This document shows, one piece after another, positions 42,256 to 51,467 of a DNA stretch of 64,000 nt (within the stretch, counting starts at the first letter, position 1; each line of letters opens with the position of its first letter). The notes beneath the pieces were generated by a model. It saw nothing but the letters and a program-made list of their open reading frames with translations, did not search any database and was not told the DNA's origin. The translations under genes and the position numbers were made by a program. The stretch covers positions 310,001 to 374,000 of the forward strand of contig NZ_JBAMHQ010000001.1 in assembly GCF_037081775.1 (NCBI RefSeq), given 5' to 3'. The stretch comes from Haladaptatus sp. ZSTT2 (GTDB lineage Archaea; Halobacteriota; Halobacteria; Halobacteriales; Halococcaceae).

Positions 42256-43359
42256 TTACAGCGAGTCGAGAAAGTCACCGAACGCCGCGAGTGCGGCTTC
42301 CACGTCGGCTGGCGAGCGCGAGGCAGCGATTCGGAACCCTTCCGGAACCCCAAAGAACCTACCGGGGACGATGAGAATGTCTTCATTCCACGCGGCTTCA
42401 GAGAGTGCGTCGCCATCGAGTTCCTCGTGAAACAGCAGGCCAAACGTACAGCCGGGGCGAATGGTTCCTGTGAGGTCGTCGCGGTCTTCGACGAACGCGC
42501 TGAGCTGGGTGTGATTCTCAGTGAGATGTGCTTGGGCACGGTCTCTGAGCTGGCCTGCGTTGTGAAAGGCGCGGCGGGCGAGGGCGACGCTCGGGCCGGA
42601 AATCGACGGCACGTACTGCAAGATGTGGTTCGCCCGGTTCACAAACGCCGCATCCGCGATGAGCCAGCCAATGCGGAGTTCGCCAAGGCCGAGGAACTTC
42701 GTGAGCGACCCCGTGACGACGATGTTGTCGAGTCCGGCCGCCGTGACGCCGCCAAAGGCGAGGTCTCCCACTGGCGCTTCGACGAATGCACCGTACACTT
42801 CATCGACGAGCAAGCGCGCACCCACTTTGGCACAGTCGTCTGCGAGGGCTGCGAGGTCGTTGCGGGAGGTCAAGACGCCCGTGGGGTTGTGGCGATTAGT
42901 GACCATGACGAGCGCTGTTTCGTCGGTGAGTGCACTGTTGACCCGTTCAGCATCGAGTTGCCAGTCGTTTTCTTCCACCCTGAGAAAGCGGTCGGTTTGG
43001 CTGTTGAGCGCCTCTGGTGTCACGACGAGCGGTTCGTAGCCCGGTTTTTCGACGAGGATTCGGTGGTCTGGATCCTCTTCCGCTGTATTTTCGTCTCCAA
43101 CCGTCGCCGCGACAGCGAGAAAGTTCGCATGCGTCGCACCGGCGGTGATGAGCACGTTTTTCGGAGAGACACCATAGGCGGCGGCAATCTGTGATTCGAG
43201 GGAAACCTCCTCGGAAGGGTTTTCGAGCCCAGAGAGAACCGATGGCGTCACGCGCGTATAGGAGGGCGTGTCCGTGCGAAGGTCGCTCGACCCGAGGTCG
43301 TATGTGGCTGCCTCTGGTCGCCCCGCAATCCAGTCGAGATACGAAATGACAGGGAACAT
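42256..43359 (-). CDS. PLP-dependent aminotransferase class I/II
   Basis: A 367-residue fold-type I aminotransferase. The substrate loop LITAGATHANFLAV, the NRHNPTG motif, the PLP aspartate segment LLVDEVYG and the lysine region VTGSLTKFLGLGELRIGW are visible. It resembles the haloarchaeal group of tryptophan/aspartate-like or capreomycidine-like aminotransferases; the amine donor and acceptor are not known. It stands next to the LUD pair and may use its keto acid product, but this is an inference from neighbourhood. Confidence 0.85.
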   Translation of the reverse strand: MFPVISYLDWIAGRPEAATYDLGSSDLRTDTPSYTRVTPSVLSGLENPSEEVSLESQIAAAYGVSPKNVLITAGATHANFLAVAATVGDENTAEEDPDHRILVEKPGYEPLVVTPEALNSQTDRFLRVEENDWQLDAERVNSALTDETALVMVTNRHNPTGVLTSRNDLAALADDCAKVGARLLVDEVYGAFVEAPVGDLAFGGVTAAGLDNIVVTGSLTKFLGLGELRIGWLIADAAFVNRANHILQYVPSISGPSVALARRAFHNAGQLRDRAQAHLTENHTQLSAFVEDRDDLTGTIRPGCTFGLLFHEELDGDALSEAAWNEDILIVPGRFFGVPEGFRIAASRSPADVEAALAAFGDFLDSL

Positions 43360-43463
43360 AGTTCTGTTGTATCACGATACGAGTTTAGCTTTCCGCCGTT
43401 GGCAATCAGCCCCACGCGCAGTGTGCGTGCAATTCAGTGACGGGACAAATAAATGGGGGAAAT
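43360..43463. other. Short intergenic stretch before the structured region
   Basis: This A/T-richer segment contains the minus-strand promoter of the aminotransferase gene and no reading frame. The plus-strand TATA box of the structured region starts at its right end. Confidence 0.5.
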
Positions 43464-43465
43464 AA

Positions 43466-43472
43466 TTATATA
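43466..43472 (+). promoter_or_regulatory. TATA box for a candidate small RNA
   Basis: The sequence ttatata is a near-ideal archaeal TATA box with no coding gene directly downstream; transcription would start near 43497, just before the row of inverted repeats. Confidence 0.55.
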
Positions 43473-43496
43473 GGGGAGTTCACTTGGTGAGCAGCT

Positions 43497-43722
43497 ATGC
43501 AGGCAGTGAAGTAAATAGGTAAGCCAACAAAGAATCGGTTGCCGGGTGCCTCTGACAAACCGGCAATGTAGACCGGTGGGGTGGCTTTGCCCGGGGCCAC
43601 CACACTTGGTTTCACTTTCACTGAAAATTCATCTTGCTACCAATGGGTGGCGCTGAATTTTCGAGGGATTGGGTGGGCTCAGGGGGGACACAATCCCCCT
43701 GAGGCCGAACATCACGGCTATT
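43497..43722 (+). ncRNA. Candidate structured small RNA, about 225 nt
   Basis: Following a strong TATA box the sequence folds into consecutive perfect inverted repeats: TTGCCGG/CCGGCAA (43539-43566), GGTGGC/GCCACC (43580-43601), GAAAATTCA/TGAATTTTC (43623-43662) with an inner gctacc/ggtggc pair, CTCAGGGGG/CCCCCTGAG (43678-43703) and finally gccg/cggc followed by tattttg (43704-43724), a terminator-like end. No protein frame fits. It matches none of the archaeal RNA genes I know (not RNase P, 7S or a tRNA). The right end overlaps the last bases of cutA on the other strand. The boundaries are approximate. Confidence 0.5.
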
Positions 43723-44029
43723 TTGTCGAATCGATGGCGTCGTCACGCCACTCGGCGTATACATCGAGAATCGAAGTTTCGTCAAACCGCTCGATACACG
43801 GCACGTCGTAGGGGTGAAGCTCTACAACACGGTTGACGAGCGCATCGTACTGCTCTGCAGTGGTTTTTGCGAGCAGTGCAACTTCGTCGTCCTCGTGGAC
43901 AGTGCCCTCCCAACGGTACACCGACCGACACGGCACGAGATTCACGCAGGCTGCGAGCCGGTCTTCGACCAGTGCGTGCGCGATGGAGTCGGCCGCCTCC
44001 GGCGGTGCGGTGATGTAGACGGTAGGCAT
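43718..44029 (-). CDS. cutA: Divalent cation tolerance protein CutA
   Basis: A 103-residue protein of the CutA1 trimer family: MPTVYITAPPEAADSIAHAL at the start, LAACVNLVPCRSVYRWEGTV and LLAKTTAEQYDALVNRVVELHPYDVPCIE as diagnostic blocks. CutA proteins bind divalent metals and are linked to copper tolerance. Start at ATG 44029. It sits next to the structured region and upstream of a small HEWD gene in the same direction. Confidence 0.9.
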   Translation of the reverse strand: MPTVYITAPPEAADSIAHALVEDRLAACVNLVPCRSVYRWEGTVHEDDEVALLAKTTAEQYDALVNRVVELHPYDVPCIERFDETSILDVYAEWRDDAIDSTK

Positions 44030-44049
44030 CGGTGAGAAAATCGGGTCGC

Positions 44050-44232
44050 TCAGGCTTCGAACGGATTGTACGTGCCGTTTATATCCCACTCGTGGATGCA
44101 GTGGGGCTTGCCGATGCGCTTTTCGCCGTCTATCGTTGCGATTCGCCAGCTTCCGACCGTGTCGTCCCAAACGTCAGCGCGCCCACACTGGGTACAGGTG
44201 CGCTCTCGGGGTGGGACAATCGTTTCAGGCAT
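44050..44232 (-). CDS. HEWD family small zinc-ribbon-like protein
   Basis: A 60-residue protein with the motif CIHEWDINGTYNPFE at its end, the feature that names the haloarchaeal HEWD family, plus a CTQCG motif near residue 13 and a third Cys near the motif. The start at ATG 44232 gives MPETIVPPRE. Function unknown; it lies 20 bases upstream of cutA on the same strand, so the two may be cotranscribed. Confidence 0.8.
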   Translation of the reverse strand: MPETIVPPRERTCTQCGRADVWDDTVGSWRIATIDGEKRIGKPHCIHEWDINGTYNPFEA

Positions 44233-44385
44233 GCGTGGTAACAGACCACGCGACATAATGAATCCCTCGCCTGCGTCCGGTCTGTCCACCGACCCCACCG
44301 AAAGCACAAAGTGGTGTGCGAGCGACCCAACGGCAATGGGTCACACGGCCTGCTCGCTTGCTCACCAATCGACACGGTACCTCGC

Positions 44386-46071
44386 ATGAACACCGCAACC
44401 CACCTCTCAGAAACCCTCGTAGAACTGGACGTTGAGTTCGTCTTTGGCTACCCCGGTGGCCGCGTCATCGAACTGTTCTCCGACCTCGGTGACACGCCGA
44501 TTCAGGTCATCCGCCCGCGCGACGAGCGCGAAGCGAGCGTGATGGCCGAGATGTACGGTCGGCTCACCCGCAAGCCGGGCGTCCTCGCCGGACAGGGGCC
44601 GTGGATTGGTAGCCTCGGCGCAATCGGACAGATGGAAGCCCGACTCGGCTCCTCACCGATGGTCGTCCTCACCGAAGCCTCAGAGCGTGGCGAGTATTCG
44701 ACGCTCGCGCCTTACCAACAGGCACGCGGCGATTACGGCGGGCTCTCGCTGCCCGACATCCTCGGGGCGATAACGAAAGAACACTGGTTCCCTCGCACGC
44801 CAGTCGAAACCCTCCGGAGCGTCCACCTCGCGTTCAAACACGCGACGAGTGGACGACCCGGCCCGACGGCCGTCATCCTCGATGGTGGCGCAATCTCGAA
44901 GGACGTACCCGAAAATCCGGTACCGCCGCTCTGGGACGCCAACGCACAGACGAAAACGTGGAAGTCCCGGCCAACGGACGCAGACCTCGACCAAGCGGTG
45001 ACGGCGCTCGAAGCCGCCGAACGCCCGGTCATCGTCGCCGGAAACGGCATCCACGCCGCGAACGCCTACGACGAACTCGTCACGGTTGCAGACCAGTTCG
45101 ATTGCGCCGTGGCCACTTCGTATCTCGGGAAATCAACCATCGCAGAAACCCACCCCCGTGCCGCCGGCGTCATCGGCTCGTTCGGCCACGAAGGCGCGAA
45201 CCAAGTCGTGAGCGAGGCGGACGTGCTGCTCGTGGTTGGCTCACGACTCAATCCTATGGACTCGAACTGGCAGGCCCCGGAGTTCATTCGCCCCGATGAA
45301 CAAACCATCATCCACGCGGACGCAGACACGCGAAACGCCGGGTGGGTGTACCCCGCGGATGTGGGCCTCATCGGCGACGCAAAGGAGACGCTTGCCGCGC
45401 TCGCTACCCGTGGCGAGGCGACTTCCGGGTGGGCGAAAGACCGAGTCGCTGAGGCACAACAGGACTTCACCGCACCGGAATGCGAAGCCAACAGTTCGCC
45501 CGTCAAACCACAGCGTGCCGTCAAGGAAATTGAGCGCGTCGTTGACGAGGACACGATTGTCACCGCAGACTCCGGGAACAATCGCTTCTGGCTGTTGAAC
45601 TACCTTCAGACACCTGCGCCGCGAACCTACTTCGGGAGCGGTGGCGTCGGTGGGATGGGCTGGGCAGGTCCCGCCGCCGTGAGCGCGGCGCTTGCGACCG
45701 ACAAAGACGTGATTGCAGTGGCCGGAGACGGCGGCTTTGCGATGACGATGACCTCCATCGAGACGGCCGTCGAGTACGGTGTTGCACCCACGTACGTCGT
45801 GCTCAACGACACGAGCCTCGGCATGGTCCGCGAGATGGACGCCGACATGCCGGGCGTGGAGTTCCAGAACACGGACTTTGTCGCCGTGGCCGACGCGCTC
45901 GGCGGGAATGGCATTCGCGCAGAGTCACCCGACGAACTCCGCGCCGGGTTACAAACGGGCAACGCCGCGGACACGCCGACGGTCATCGACGTGCGTATCG
46001 ACCGGTCAGAGCGGATGGCAGACACCCTGCAGTCGTCGTTCTACGCCTCGGTCGGTGGGCTTCACGAGTGA
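44386..46071 (+). CDS. Thiamine diphosphate-dependent enzyme (acetolactate synthase-like)
   Basis: A 561-residue protein with the three-domain TPP fold: N-terminal Pyr domain with the catalytic glutamate in RDEREASVMAEMYGR, a central transhydrogenase-like domain and the C-terminal PP domain with the thiamine diphosphate motif GDGGFAMTMTSIETAVEYGV (about 447-466) and VVLNDTSLG. It belongs to the acetolactate synthase/sulfopyruvate decarboxylase/benzaldehyde lyase group. A regulatory subunit gene is not adjacent, so acetolactate synthase itself is not proven. It overlaps the end of the convergent ATPase gene by 10 bases. Confidence 0.8.
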   Translation: MNTATHLSETLVELDVEFVFGYPGGRVIELFSDLGDTPIQVIRPRDEREASVMAEMYGRLTRKPGVLAGQGPWIGSLGAIGQMEARLGSSPMVVLTEASERGEYSTLAPYQQARGDYGGLSLPDILGAITKEHWFPRTPVETLRSVHLAFKHATSGRPGPTAVILDGGAISKDVPENPVPPLWDANAQTKTWKSRPTDADLDQAVTALEAAERPVIVAGNGIHAANAYDELVTVADQFDCAVATSYLGKSTIAETHPRAAGVIGSFGHEGANQVVSEADVLLVVGSRLNPMDSNWQAPEFIRPDEQTIIHADADTRNAGWVYPADVGLIGDAKETLAALATRGEATSGWAKDRVAEAQQDFTAPECEANSSPVKPQRAVKEIERVVDEDTIVTADSGNNRFWLLNYLQTPAPRTYFGSGGVGGMGWAGPAAVSAALATDKDVIAVAGDGGFAMTMTSIETAVEYGVAPTYVVLNDTSLGMVREMDADMPGVEFQNTDFVAVADALGGNGIRAESPDELRAGLQTGNAADTPTVIDVRIDRSERMADTLQSSFYASVGGLHE

Positions 46072-48608
46072 GCGACGACCCGGCGGACGGCGAGTGCGAT
46101 GAGGATGAAGAGGAAACCGCCGGTCACGCCAACAACTCCGAGGAGCCCCCAGTCACCGAGACTGAGCGAAACCGTGCCGAAATAGCCGCGAAGTGGCGTG
46201 TAGACGACAGCAAGTTGGAGCACCAACGAACATGCGACGGCGAGAAACAGCCACCAGTTGATGACCGGCGTGTGACGGAGCCAGCGCACGACGAACAGTT
46301 TCACGAATTCGAGCAGGACAAACCCCGTGAACACCATCGTGAGCGCGTAGGGCGTCACCGTCGGCGCGCCGTCGAGGACGACCACCATCAGTCCGAGCAT
46401 GACGAGGGCGGCCGCCACGCCAGCCCCGCCGACGAAGCCGAGCAGTTCGCGGTCGAGAATGCCACTCGCCCGCTCTCGGGGCTGTCTGTCCATCACATCC
46501 TCGCCCGAACTATCGACGCCGAGGGCGAGGGCTGGCAGGCCGTCGGTGAGCAGATTTATCCAGAGCAATTGCACCGCCGGGAGGATGAGATACCCCGCGA
46601 GCGAGGCGACGAACACCAACAGTACCTCCGCGAAGTTCGCAGAGAGCAGGTAGGCGACGAACTTCCAGATGTTGTCGAACACGGCCCGGCCGTTTCTGAT
46701 TGCCGTGCGTATCGTGGCGAAGTTGTCGTCGAGAAGCACGATATCGCTGCTTTGAGCGGCCACGTCCGTCCCTCGAACGCCCATCGCCACGCCCACGTCT
46801 GCGCGCTTTAAGGCGGGTGCGTCGTTCACGCCATCGCCGGTCATCGCCACGACGTGCCCCTGTGCTTGTAACGCGGTTAAAATCCGCACCTTGTGGGCGG
46901 GCGTCGCCCGGGCGAACACGGTGGTTTCAGACAGGCGTGCGGTGAGTTCGTCGTCGTCCATCGCATCGAGTTCCGTGCCGTCGAGGGAGTCTCCCTGAAG
47001 GCCAATCTGTTCGGCGATGACGGTTGCCGTGACGCGGTTGTCACCCGTGATGAGTTTCACGTCGATACCGGCGCGGCGACAGTCAGCGATTGCGGCGACG
47101 ACTTCGGGTCGGGGTGGGTCGAGCAAGCCCTGTAATCCGACGAACACGAGCGAGTCGTCCGGCTCGTCGCTGGTGCTGTAGGCGAAGCCGAGGACGCGGA
47201 GCGCCGCCGTGGCGAAGGCGTCCGTCTGCTCGCGGATTCGCCCACGCATCTCGTCTGTGAGCGGGACGACACCCGCCTCGGTGTGGACGTGCGAACAGTG
47301 GTCGAGCACCGGACGCGGTGCGCCTTTGACGTAAGCCACGTCGTCGTGGACGGTCATCATCTGCTGGGTTTCAGCAGAAAACGGGCGTTCTGCAATCCGT
47401 GGGTGGGCGGCTCTGACGGCGTCCGGGTCGAGGCCGTACCAGCGCGCAGAGCCGAGCAACGCCTGTTCGGTTGGGTCGCCCACGTCGTCGGTGGCGTCGT
47501 TGCAGACGACGCCGATTTCGAACAGATGACGAAGTCTGTCGTCCGCAGGTGGCTCGTCGTCGAGCGAATAGACGGTGTCTGGCACCCAGACCTGATTCAC
47601 GACCATCTCGCCTTCGGTGACGGTTCCCGTCTTGTCCGTGCAGATGACATCGACCGTCCCGAGCGCTTCGACCGCCGGGAGTGCTCTGACGAGAGCGTGT
47701 TCTGCGGCCATCCGCCGAACGCCGAGGGCGAGTGTGAGCGTCACCACCGCGGGAAGCCCCTCGGGGATAGCGGCCACCGCGAGCGAGACGGCCGCGAGCA
47801 CGGCTTGCACGGCGTCGGTTCCGGCGACCACGACGAGGATTGGGGCGAGCAGCGCAGAGACGAGGAGAATGCCGATACCAAGGGACTTCCCGAGCGCCGC
47901 GAGGTCGCGTTGGAGCGGCGTCAGTGGCGCGGTGGCAGAAGCGAGCGCCCCAGCAATTTCGCCCATCTCGGTGTCCATTCCGGTCGCCACGACGACGGCT
48001 TCACCGCGTCCACGGGTGACGGTCGTTCCTCGGTACACCATGTTCGTCCGTTCTGCGAGCGGCGTGTCGCTCGGGAGCGTCTCGACTGACTTCTCGACGG
48101 GGAGGCTCTCGCCGGTCAGCGGCGCTTCGTCGCATTCGAGCGTCTGGGCGGCAGAGAGCCGCGCGTCCGCCATCACTGCATCACCATGCGTGAGAACGAG
48201 CACGTCGCCGGGAACGACTTCTGTCGCCGGGATTTTGTACTCGCGGCCGTCTCTGCGGACGGTAGCGGTCGGCGTTGCGAGTTCTCGCAGGGCGAGCAGG
48301 CTCTGTTCTGCACGGTAGTCCTGTGCGAACCCGAACGCGCCGTTCGCGGCGACGATGATGCCGATGAGGAGGGCGTCGATAGTGTTTCCAACCGCCGCAG
48401 AGAGGAGGGCCGCGACGACGAGCACGCCGATGAGCGGGCTCGAAAACTGGGCTGTGAGAATCGAAAGTGGCCGCCTGCCCTCGGTGTCGATGAGGTCGTT
48501 TTCGCCGTGAGAGGCGAGACGGCGGGCAGCCTCGTCGCTCGCCAATCCCTCTCTGCTACTATCGACGGCACCGAACACCTCCTCGACCGTCGAGTCGTGG
48601 CTCACCAC
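46062..48608 (-). CDS. P-type cation-transporting ATPase (Ca2+-type, PMR1-like)
   Basis: An 848-residue P2A-type ATPase with the actuator motif LTGES (164-168), the phosphorylation motif DKTGT (D325) and the hinge [17 protein letters not shown]. The cation-binding motifs PEGLP (282-286) in M4 and [15 protein letters not shown] in M6 match Ca2+/Mn2+ pumps. About ten transmembrane segments are present. It would export Ca2+ or Mn2+ using ATP. Start is GTG at 48608; 48605 is equally good. Confidence 0.88.
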   Translation of the reverse strand: MVSHDSTVEEVFGAVDSSREGLASDEAARRLASHGENDLIDTEGRRPLSILTAQFSSPLIGVLVVAALLSAAVGNTIDALLIGIIVAANGAFGFAQDYRAEQSLLALRELATPTATVRRDGREYKIPATEVVPGDVLVLTHGDAVMADARLSAAQTLECDEAPLTGESLPVEKSVETLPSDTPLAERTNMVYRGTTVTRGRGEAVVVATGMDTEMGEIAGALASATAPLTPLQRDLAALGKSLGIGILLVSALLAPILVVVAGTDAVQAVLAAVSLAVAAIPEGLPAVVTLTLALGVRRMAAEHALVRALPAVEALGTVDVICTDKTGTVTEGEMVVNQVWVPDTVYSLDDEPPADDRLRHLFEIGVVCNDATDDVGDPTEQALLGSARWYGLDPDAVRAAHPRIAERPFSAETQQMMTVHDDVAYVKGAPRPVLDHCSHVHTEAGVVPLTDEMRGRIREQTDAFATAALRVLGFAYSTSDEPDDSLVFVGLQGLLDPPRPEVVAAIADCRRAGIDVKLITGDNRVTATVIAEQIGLQGDSLDGTELDAMDDDELTARLSETTVFARATPAHKVRILTALQAQGHVVAMTGDGVNDAPALKRADVGVAMGVRGTDVAAQSSDIVLLDDNFATIRTAIRNGRAVFDNIWKFVAYLLSANFAEVLLVFVASLAGYLILPAVQLLWINLLTDGLPALALGVDSSGEDVMDRQPRERASGILDRELLGFVGGAGVAAALVMLGLMVVVLDGAPTVTPYALTMVFTGFVLLEFVKLFVVRWLRHTPVINWWLFLAVACSLVLQLAVVYTPLRGYFGTVSLSLGDWGLLGVVGVTGGFLFILIALAVRRVVAHS

Positions 48609-48693
48609 AGCCTACAGTTCGTCAGACTGATAGATAGGCGTAGCGTCCCTGCCACGACAACGTTTTTCGCATTTCCAACCAACGTTCGTGACA

Positions 48694-49650
48694 ATGGCAG
48701 AAACGGTACTCGTCACCGGCGGCACTGGCTTCATCGGCGCATACGTGGCCCAAGACCTCGTCCACGCGGGCCACGACGTGGTCGCGTACGACCTCTCAAC
48801 CGACAAAACCCGCCTCGACAAACTCGGCGTCGCAGACGATGTGAGGGTGATCCGCGGCGACGTGACCGACCCAACCGCCGTCGTCCGCGCGGTCAAAGAG
48901 TCGGGCGCGACGCGCATCATCCATCTCGCTGCCCTCCTCACGACCGCTGCAGAAGCGAACCCGCGCGCCGCGATGGACGTGAACATCCAAGGGACGAACA
49001 ACGTCTTCGAGGCGGCGCGCACGCTCTCTGACCAAGTAGAGCGCGTCGCGTGGGCTTCAAGCGCCGCCGCCTTCGCTCCGCCGAGCAACTACGGCGAGTG
49101 GGTGACCGAGGACGATCTCGTGTATCCTGACACGCTCTACGGCGCGACGAAGGTGTACAATGAACATCAGGCGAAAGTGTATCTCGAAGAGTTCGGCGTC
49201 TCGCACGTCGCGCTTCGCCCGACGGTGGCCTACGGCCCCTACCGCGAAACCGGCGGCTCAGCCTTCCTCGCGCAGATGATAGAACGCCCCGCTCTTGGCA
49301 AGTCCTTCGCCGTTGAGTTCGGCGACCAAATCATCGACTGGCAGTACGTCCGCGACATCGCCCAAGCGTTCCGACTTGCCGCCTTCGCACCCGACGAAGA
49401 CCTGACCCAGCGCGTGTACAACGTTCGGGGCGAACTCGCCACGATTCGAGAGGCCGCAGAGGTCGTGAAGAAGGTGATTCCCGAGGCAGACCTCTCTGTC
49501 TCTGACGAAGGCGAACTGCCGTGGACGCAGGTGCTCGACATGACCAAAGCCCAGCAAGACCTCGGCTACGTCCCCGAGTACGACCTCGAAACGGGGATTC
49601 GTGAGTACGTGAAAGTGCTCCGCGAGGAAGCAGGGCTGGAACCGCTCTAG
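48694..49650 (+). CDS. NAD-dependent epimerase/dehydratase (extended SDR)
   Basis: A 318-residue Rossmann-fold protein with the NAD motif TGGTGFIG (8-15), a HLAALLT motif for the substrate pocket and the YGATK motif in place of YxxxK (about 150). It resembles UDP-glucose epimerase/dTDP-glucose dehydratase relatives; the exact sugar is not known. Start at ATG 48694; 48688 is alternative. It ends in CTAG shared with the stop of the convergent cupin gene. Confidence 0.88.
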   Translation: MAETVLVTGGTGFIGAYVAQDLVHAGHDVVAYDLSTDKTRLDKLGVADDVRVIRGDVTDPTAVVRAVKESGATRIIHLAALLTTAAEANPRAAMDVNIQGTNNVFEAARTLSDQVERVAWASSAAAFAPPSNYGEWVTEDDLVYPDTLYGATKVYNEHQAKVYLEEFGVSHVALRPTVAYGPYRETGGSAFLAQMIERPALGKSFAVEFGDQIIDWQYVRDIAQAFRLAAFAPDEDLTQRVYNVRGELATIREAAEVVKKVIPEADLSVSDEGELPWTQVLDMTKAQQDLGYVPEYDLETGIREYVKVLREEAGLEPL

Positions 49651-50006
49651 TCTACGTTCAACACCACGCCGTCGTCTTTGGCGTTCGGCGCGCCGACGAT
49701 GAACGCCTCGCCCGACGTCACGCAGACGAGTTGGCGGATTTCGTCGGGCGAGACGAGGACCATGTCACCCGCTTTCAACTCCTCAGTCGAGTTTTCGTAA
49801 CGCATCTCGAACGTGCCGCTGAGGATGTGGTAGAGTTCTTCTTGCGTTTTCTGTCGGTGACGGTTCAGCCGCTGACCGGGTTCGAACACCCAGACGTTGG
49901 GACGCATCTTCTTTGGCCTGAGTTCGTAGCCAACAGCTTTCAGGCGCGGGGAGTCCTCGCCAACGTCTCGCACGTCGATTTCGTCCAGATTCACCTTCGC
50001 GTGCAT
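49647..50006 (-). CDS. Cupin domain protein
   Basis: A 119-residue single cupin with motif 1 in RLNRHRQKTQEELYHILSGT and motif 2 in LVSPDEIRQLVC, both keeping most metal-binding His/Glu positions. It could be a small metalloenzyme or a sensor of sugars or small acids. It faces the epimerase gene, with which it may share a pathway. Start at ATG 50006 is used as the family core begins soon after. Confidence 0.82.
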   Translation of the reverse strand: MHAKVNLDEIDVRDVGEDSPRLKAVGYELRPKKMRPNVWVFEPGQRLNRHRQKTQEELYHILSGTFEMRYENSTEELKAGDMVLVSPDEIRQLVCVTSGEAFIVGAPNAKDDGVVLNVD

Positions 50007-50045
50007 ACCTGCATTTCGTCGGCTCACCGCAAAAAATCGCGCTCG

Positions 50046-50630
50046 CTACTCTTGGGTCTGTGAATACCGTTTGACCCACTCTTTCAGACTAATCCCCATC
50101 GCTGCCTGCGTGATAGCGTTCGAGGACGCCGAGTTCGCGCTTTTGACGAGTTCGGCTTCCATCGTCCGGCGGGGAATCTCGCCGATGAAGTGTGGGATGG
50201 CGCGCTGGACGGCGAGCGGAACGCCGACCTCGTGGGCGAGCGCGTAGCCCGACATCGAATGGGGAATGTCCTCGGTGACGTAGGTCGGGTCGGGGTCCGT
50301 CAAATGGTCGTCCACGTGCGTAACGTACTCGTAGCACTTGCCCACGTCGTGGAGCAGGCAGGCGGCGCGAATCACGTCGAAGTCGGGGTCTGCGCCGTGG
50401 AAGTCGCGCTGGATTTCCGCGCTCGCCACGGCGATTTTCACGACGCCGCGGGTGTGTTCGACGTTGGTCACATCGTGGATGTTCCACGCGTACGGGATGT
50501 CCGCGATGTCGCGCCACCCGCCGCGTTCGAGGCCGCGCGCCCACGCTTCGACCACCTTTTCGCGGAGGTCGTCGTCGCGGATGTCGGCGAGTTCGGGAAA
50601 CGCCTCTCTGACCTGTGCTGCGCGGTCCAT
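50046..50630 (-). CDS. HD-domain phosphohydrolase
   Basis: A 194-residue protein with the HD metal-binding pattern: NVEHT (H59), CLLHDVGK (H94, D95) and later HSMSG and the D of DPTYVTEDIPHS. It could hydrolyse nucleotides or related phosphates, but the substrate is not evident. It lies two bases after the EthD-domain gene in the same direction, so they form one operon. Confidence 0.83.
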   Translation of the reverse strand: MDRAAQVREAFPELADIRDDDLREKVVEAWARGLERGGWRDIADIPYAWNIHDVTNVEHTRGVVKIAVASAEIQRDFHGADPDFDVIRAACLLHDVGKCYEYVTHVDDHLTDPDPTYVTEDIPHSMSGYALAHEVGVPLAVQRAIPHFIGEIPRRTMEAELVKSANSASSNAITQAAMGISLKEWVKRYSQTQE

Positions 50631-50632
50631 GG

Positions 50633-51355
50633 TCAGTGCCCCGTCTCGTCTTTCTGTACTGTTTCTGTGCCGATGAAGCGCGGTCGGTCGCCAATCGAGA
50701 GGAAGTTGTTCACGTCCTCGCGGGCTTCTTTTGCCTTGCCCTTTGCTGGGTCGTAGTCGCGCGACCCTTCGCTCCCGAGCGCGTCGTGGAGCGCGTCTAA
50801 GTCCTCGAAGTAGAGCTCGGCCACGCCGTCGAACTCGGCGTTCTCGGGGTCGGTCGGCAGGATGGTGTCGTACTTGACGACGCCTTCGATTTCACGGGCG
50901 ATTGGCGTGTGGTTGTTCTGCCAGTGGTCGACGAACGCCTCGTGGCTCATCCCATCCTTGCGAACGAGGAATGCAGAGTGCTTGTAGAGGCCGTCGGTGT
51001 CGCCGCCCACGTCATCTCGTTGGACGATGACTTCGCCGATGAATCGCGGGCGGCGCTGGATGTCGAGGAAGCTATCCACATCTTGACGGGCTTCTTTCGC
51101 CTTGCCCATTGCGGGGTTGTAGTCGCGCGAGCCTTCGCTCCCGAGCGCGTCGTGCAGCGCATCCAAGTCCTCGAAGTAGAGTTCCGCGAGGCCGTCGAAC
51201 TCGGCCGCTTCTGGCGTGACCGGGAGCACCGTCGCGTACTTCACGACGCCCTCAATTTCGCGAGCAATCGGGACGTGATTCGTCTGCCAGTAGTCAACGA
51301 ACTCCTCGTGGGTCATGCCCTCCTTTCTGACCAAAAGCGCGACGTGCTTGTACAT
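50633..51355 (-). CDS. Tandem EthD-domain protein
   Basis: A 240-residue protein made of two near-identical EthD domains. The first runs from about 1 to 110, the second from 124 to 232; blocks such as REIEGVVKYxTxLP, AELYFEDLDALHDALGSEGSRDY and RPRFIG occur twice with a few changes. EthD domains form dimeric beta-barrels and are part of ether and other aromatic degradation pathways. The internal duplication would make a pseudo-dimer in one chain. It is cotranscribed with the HD-domain gene. Confidence 0.85.
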   Translation of the reverse strand: MYKHVALLVRKEGMTHEEFVDYWQTNHVPIAREIEGVVKYATVLPVTPEAAEFDGLAELYFEDLDALHDALGSEGSRDYNPAMGKAKEARQDVDSFLDIQRRPRFIGEVIVQRDDVGGDTDGLYKHSAFLVRKDGMSHEAFVDHWQNNHTPIAREIEGVVKYDTILPTDPENAEFDGVAELYFEDLDALHDALGSEGSRDYDPAKGKAKEAREDVNNFLSIGDRPRFIGTETVQKDETGH

Positions 51356-51467
51356 GCGTCAGCGGATAAACTCGGGATATCACAATAAACTATGAGGAAC
51401 GAACTCGAGAATTCAGTCAATTTGGCGGAACTTCTACGGTTAAGCCCTTACCCATCGAAGATGCTGT

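Noticed and set aside
47283-48089. 268-residue plus-strand frame opposite the P-type ATPase
   Set aside because: Antisense shadow with a composition of His, Arg and Val; the ATPase has all its catalytic motifs on the other strand.
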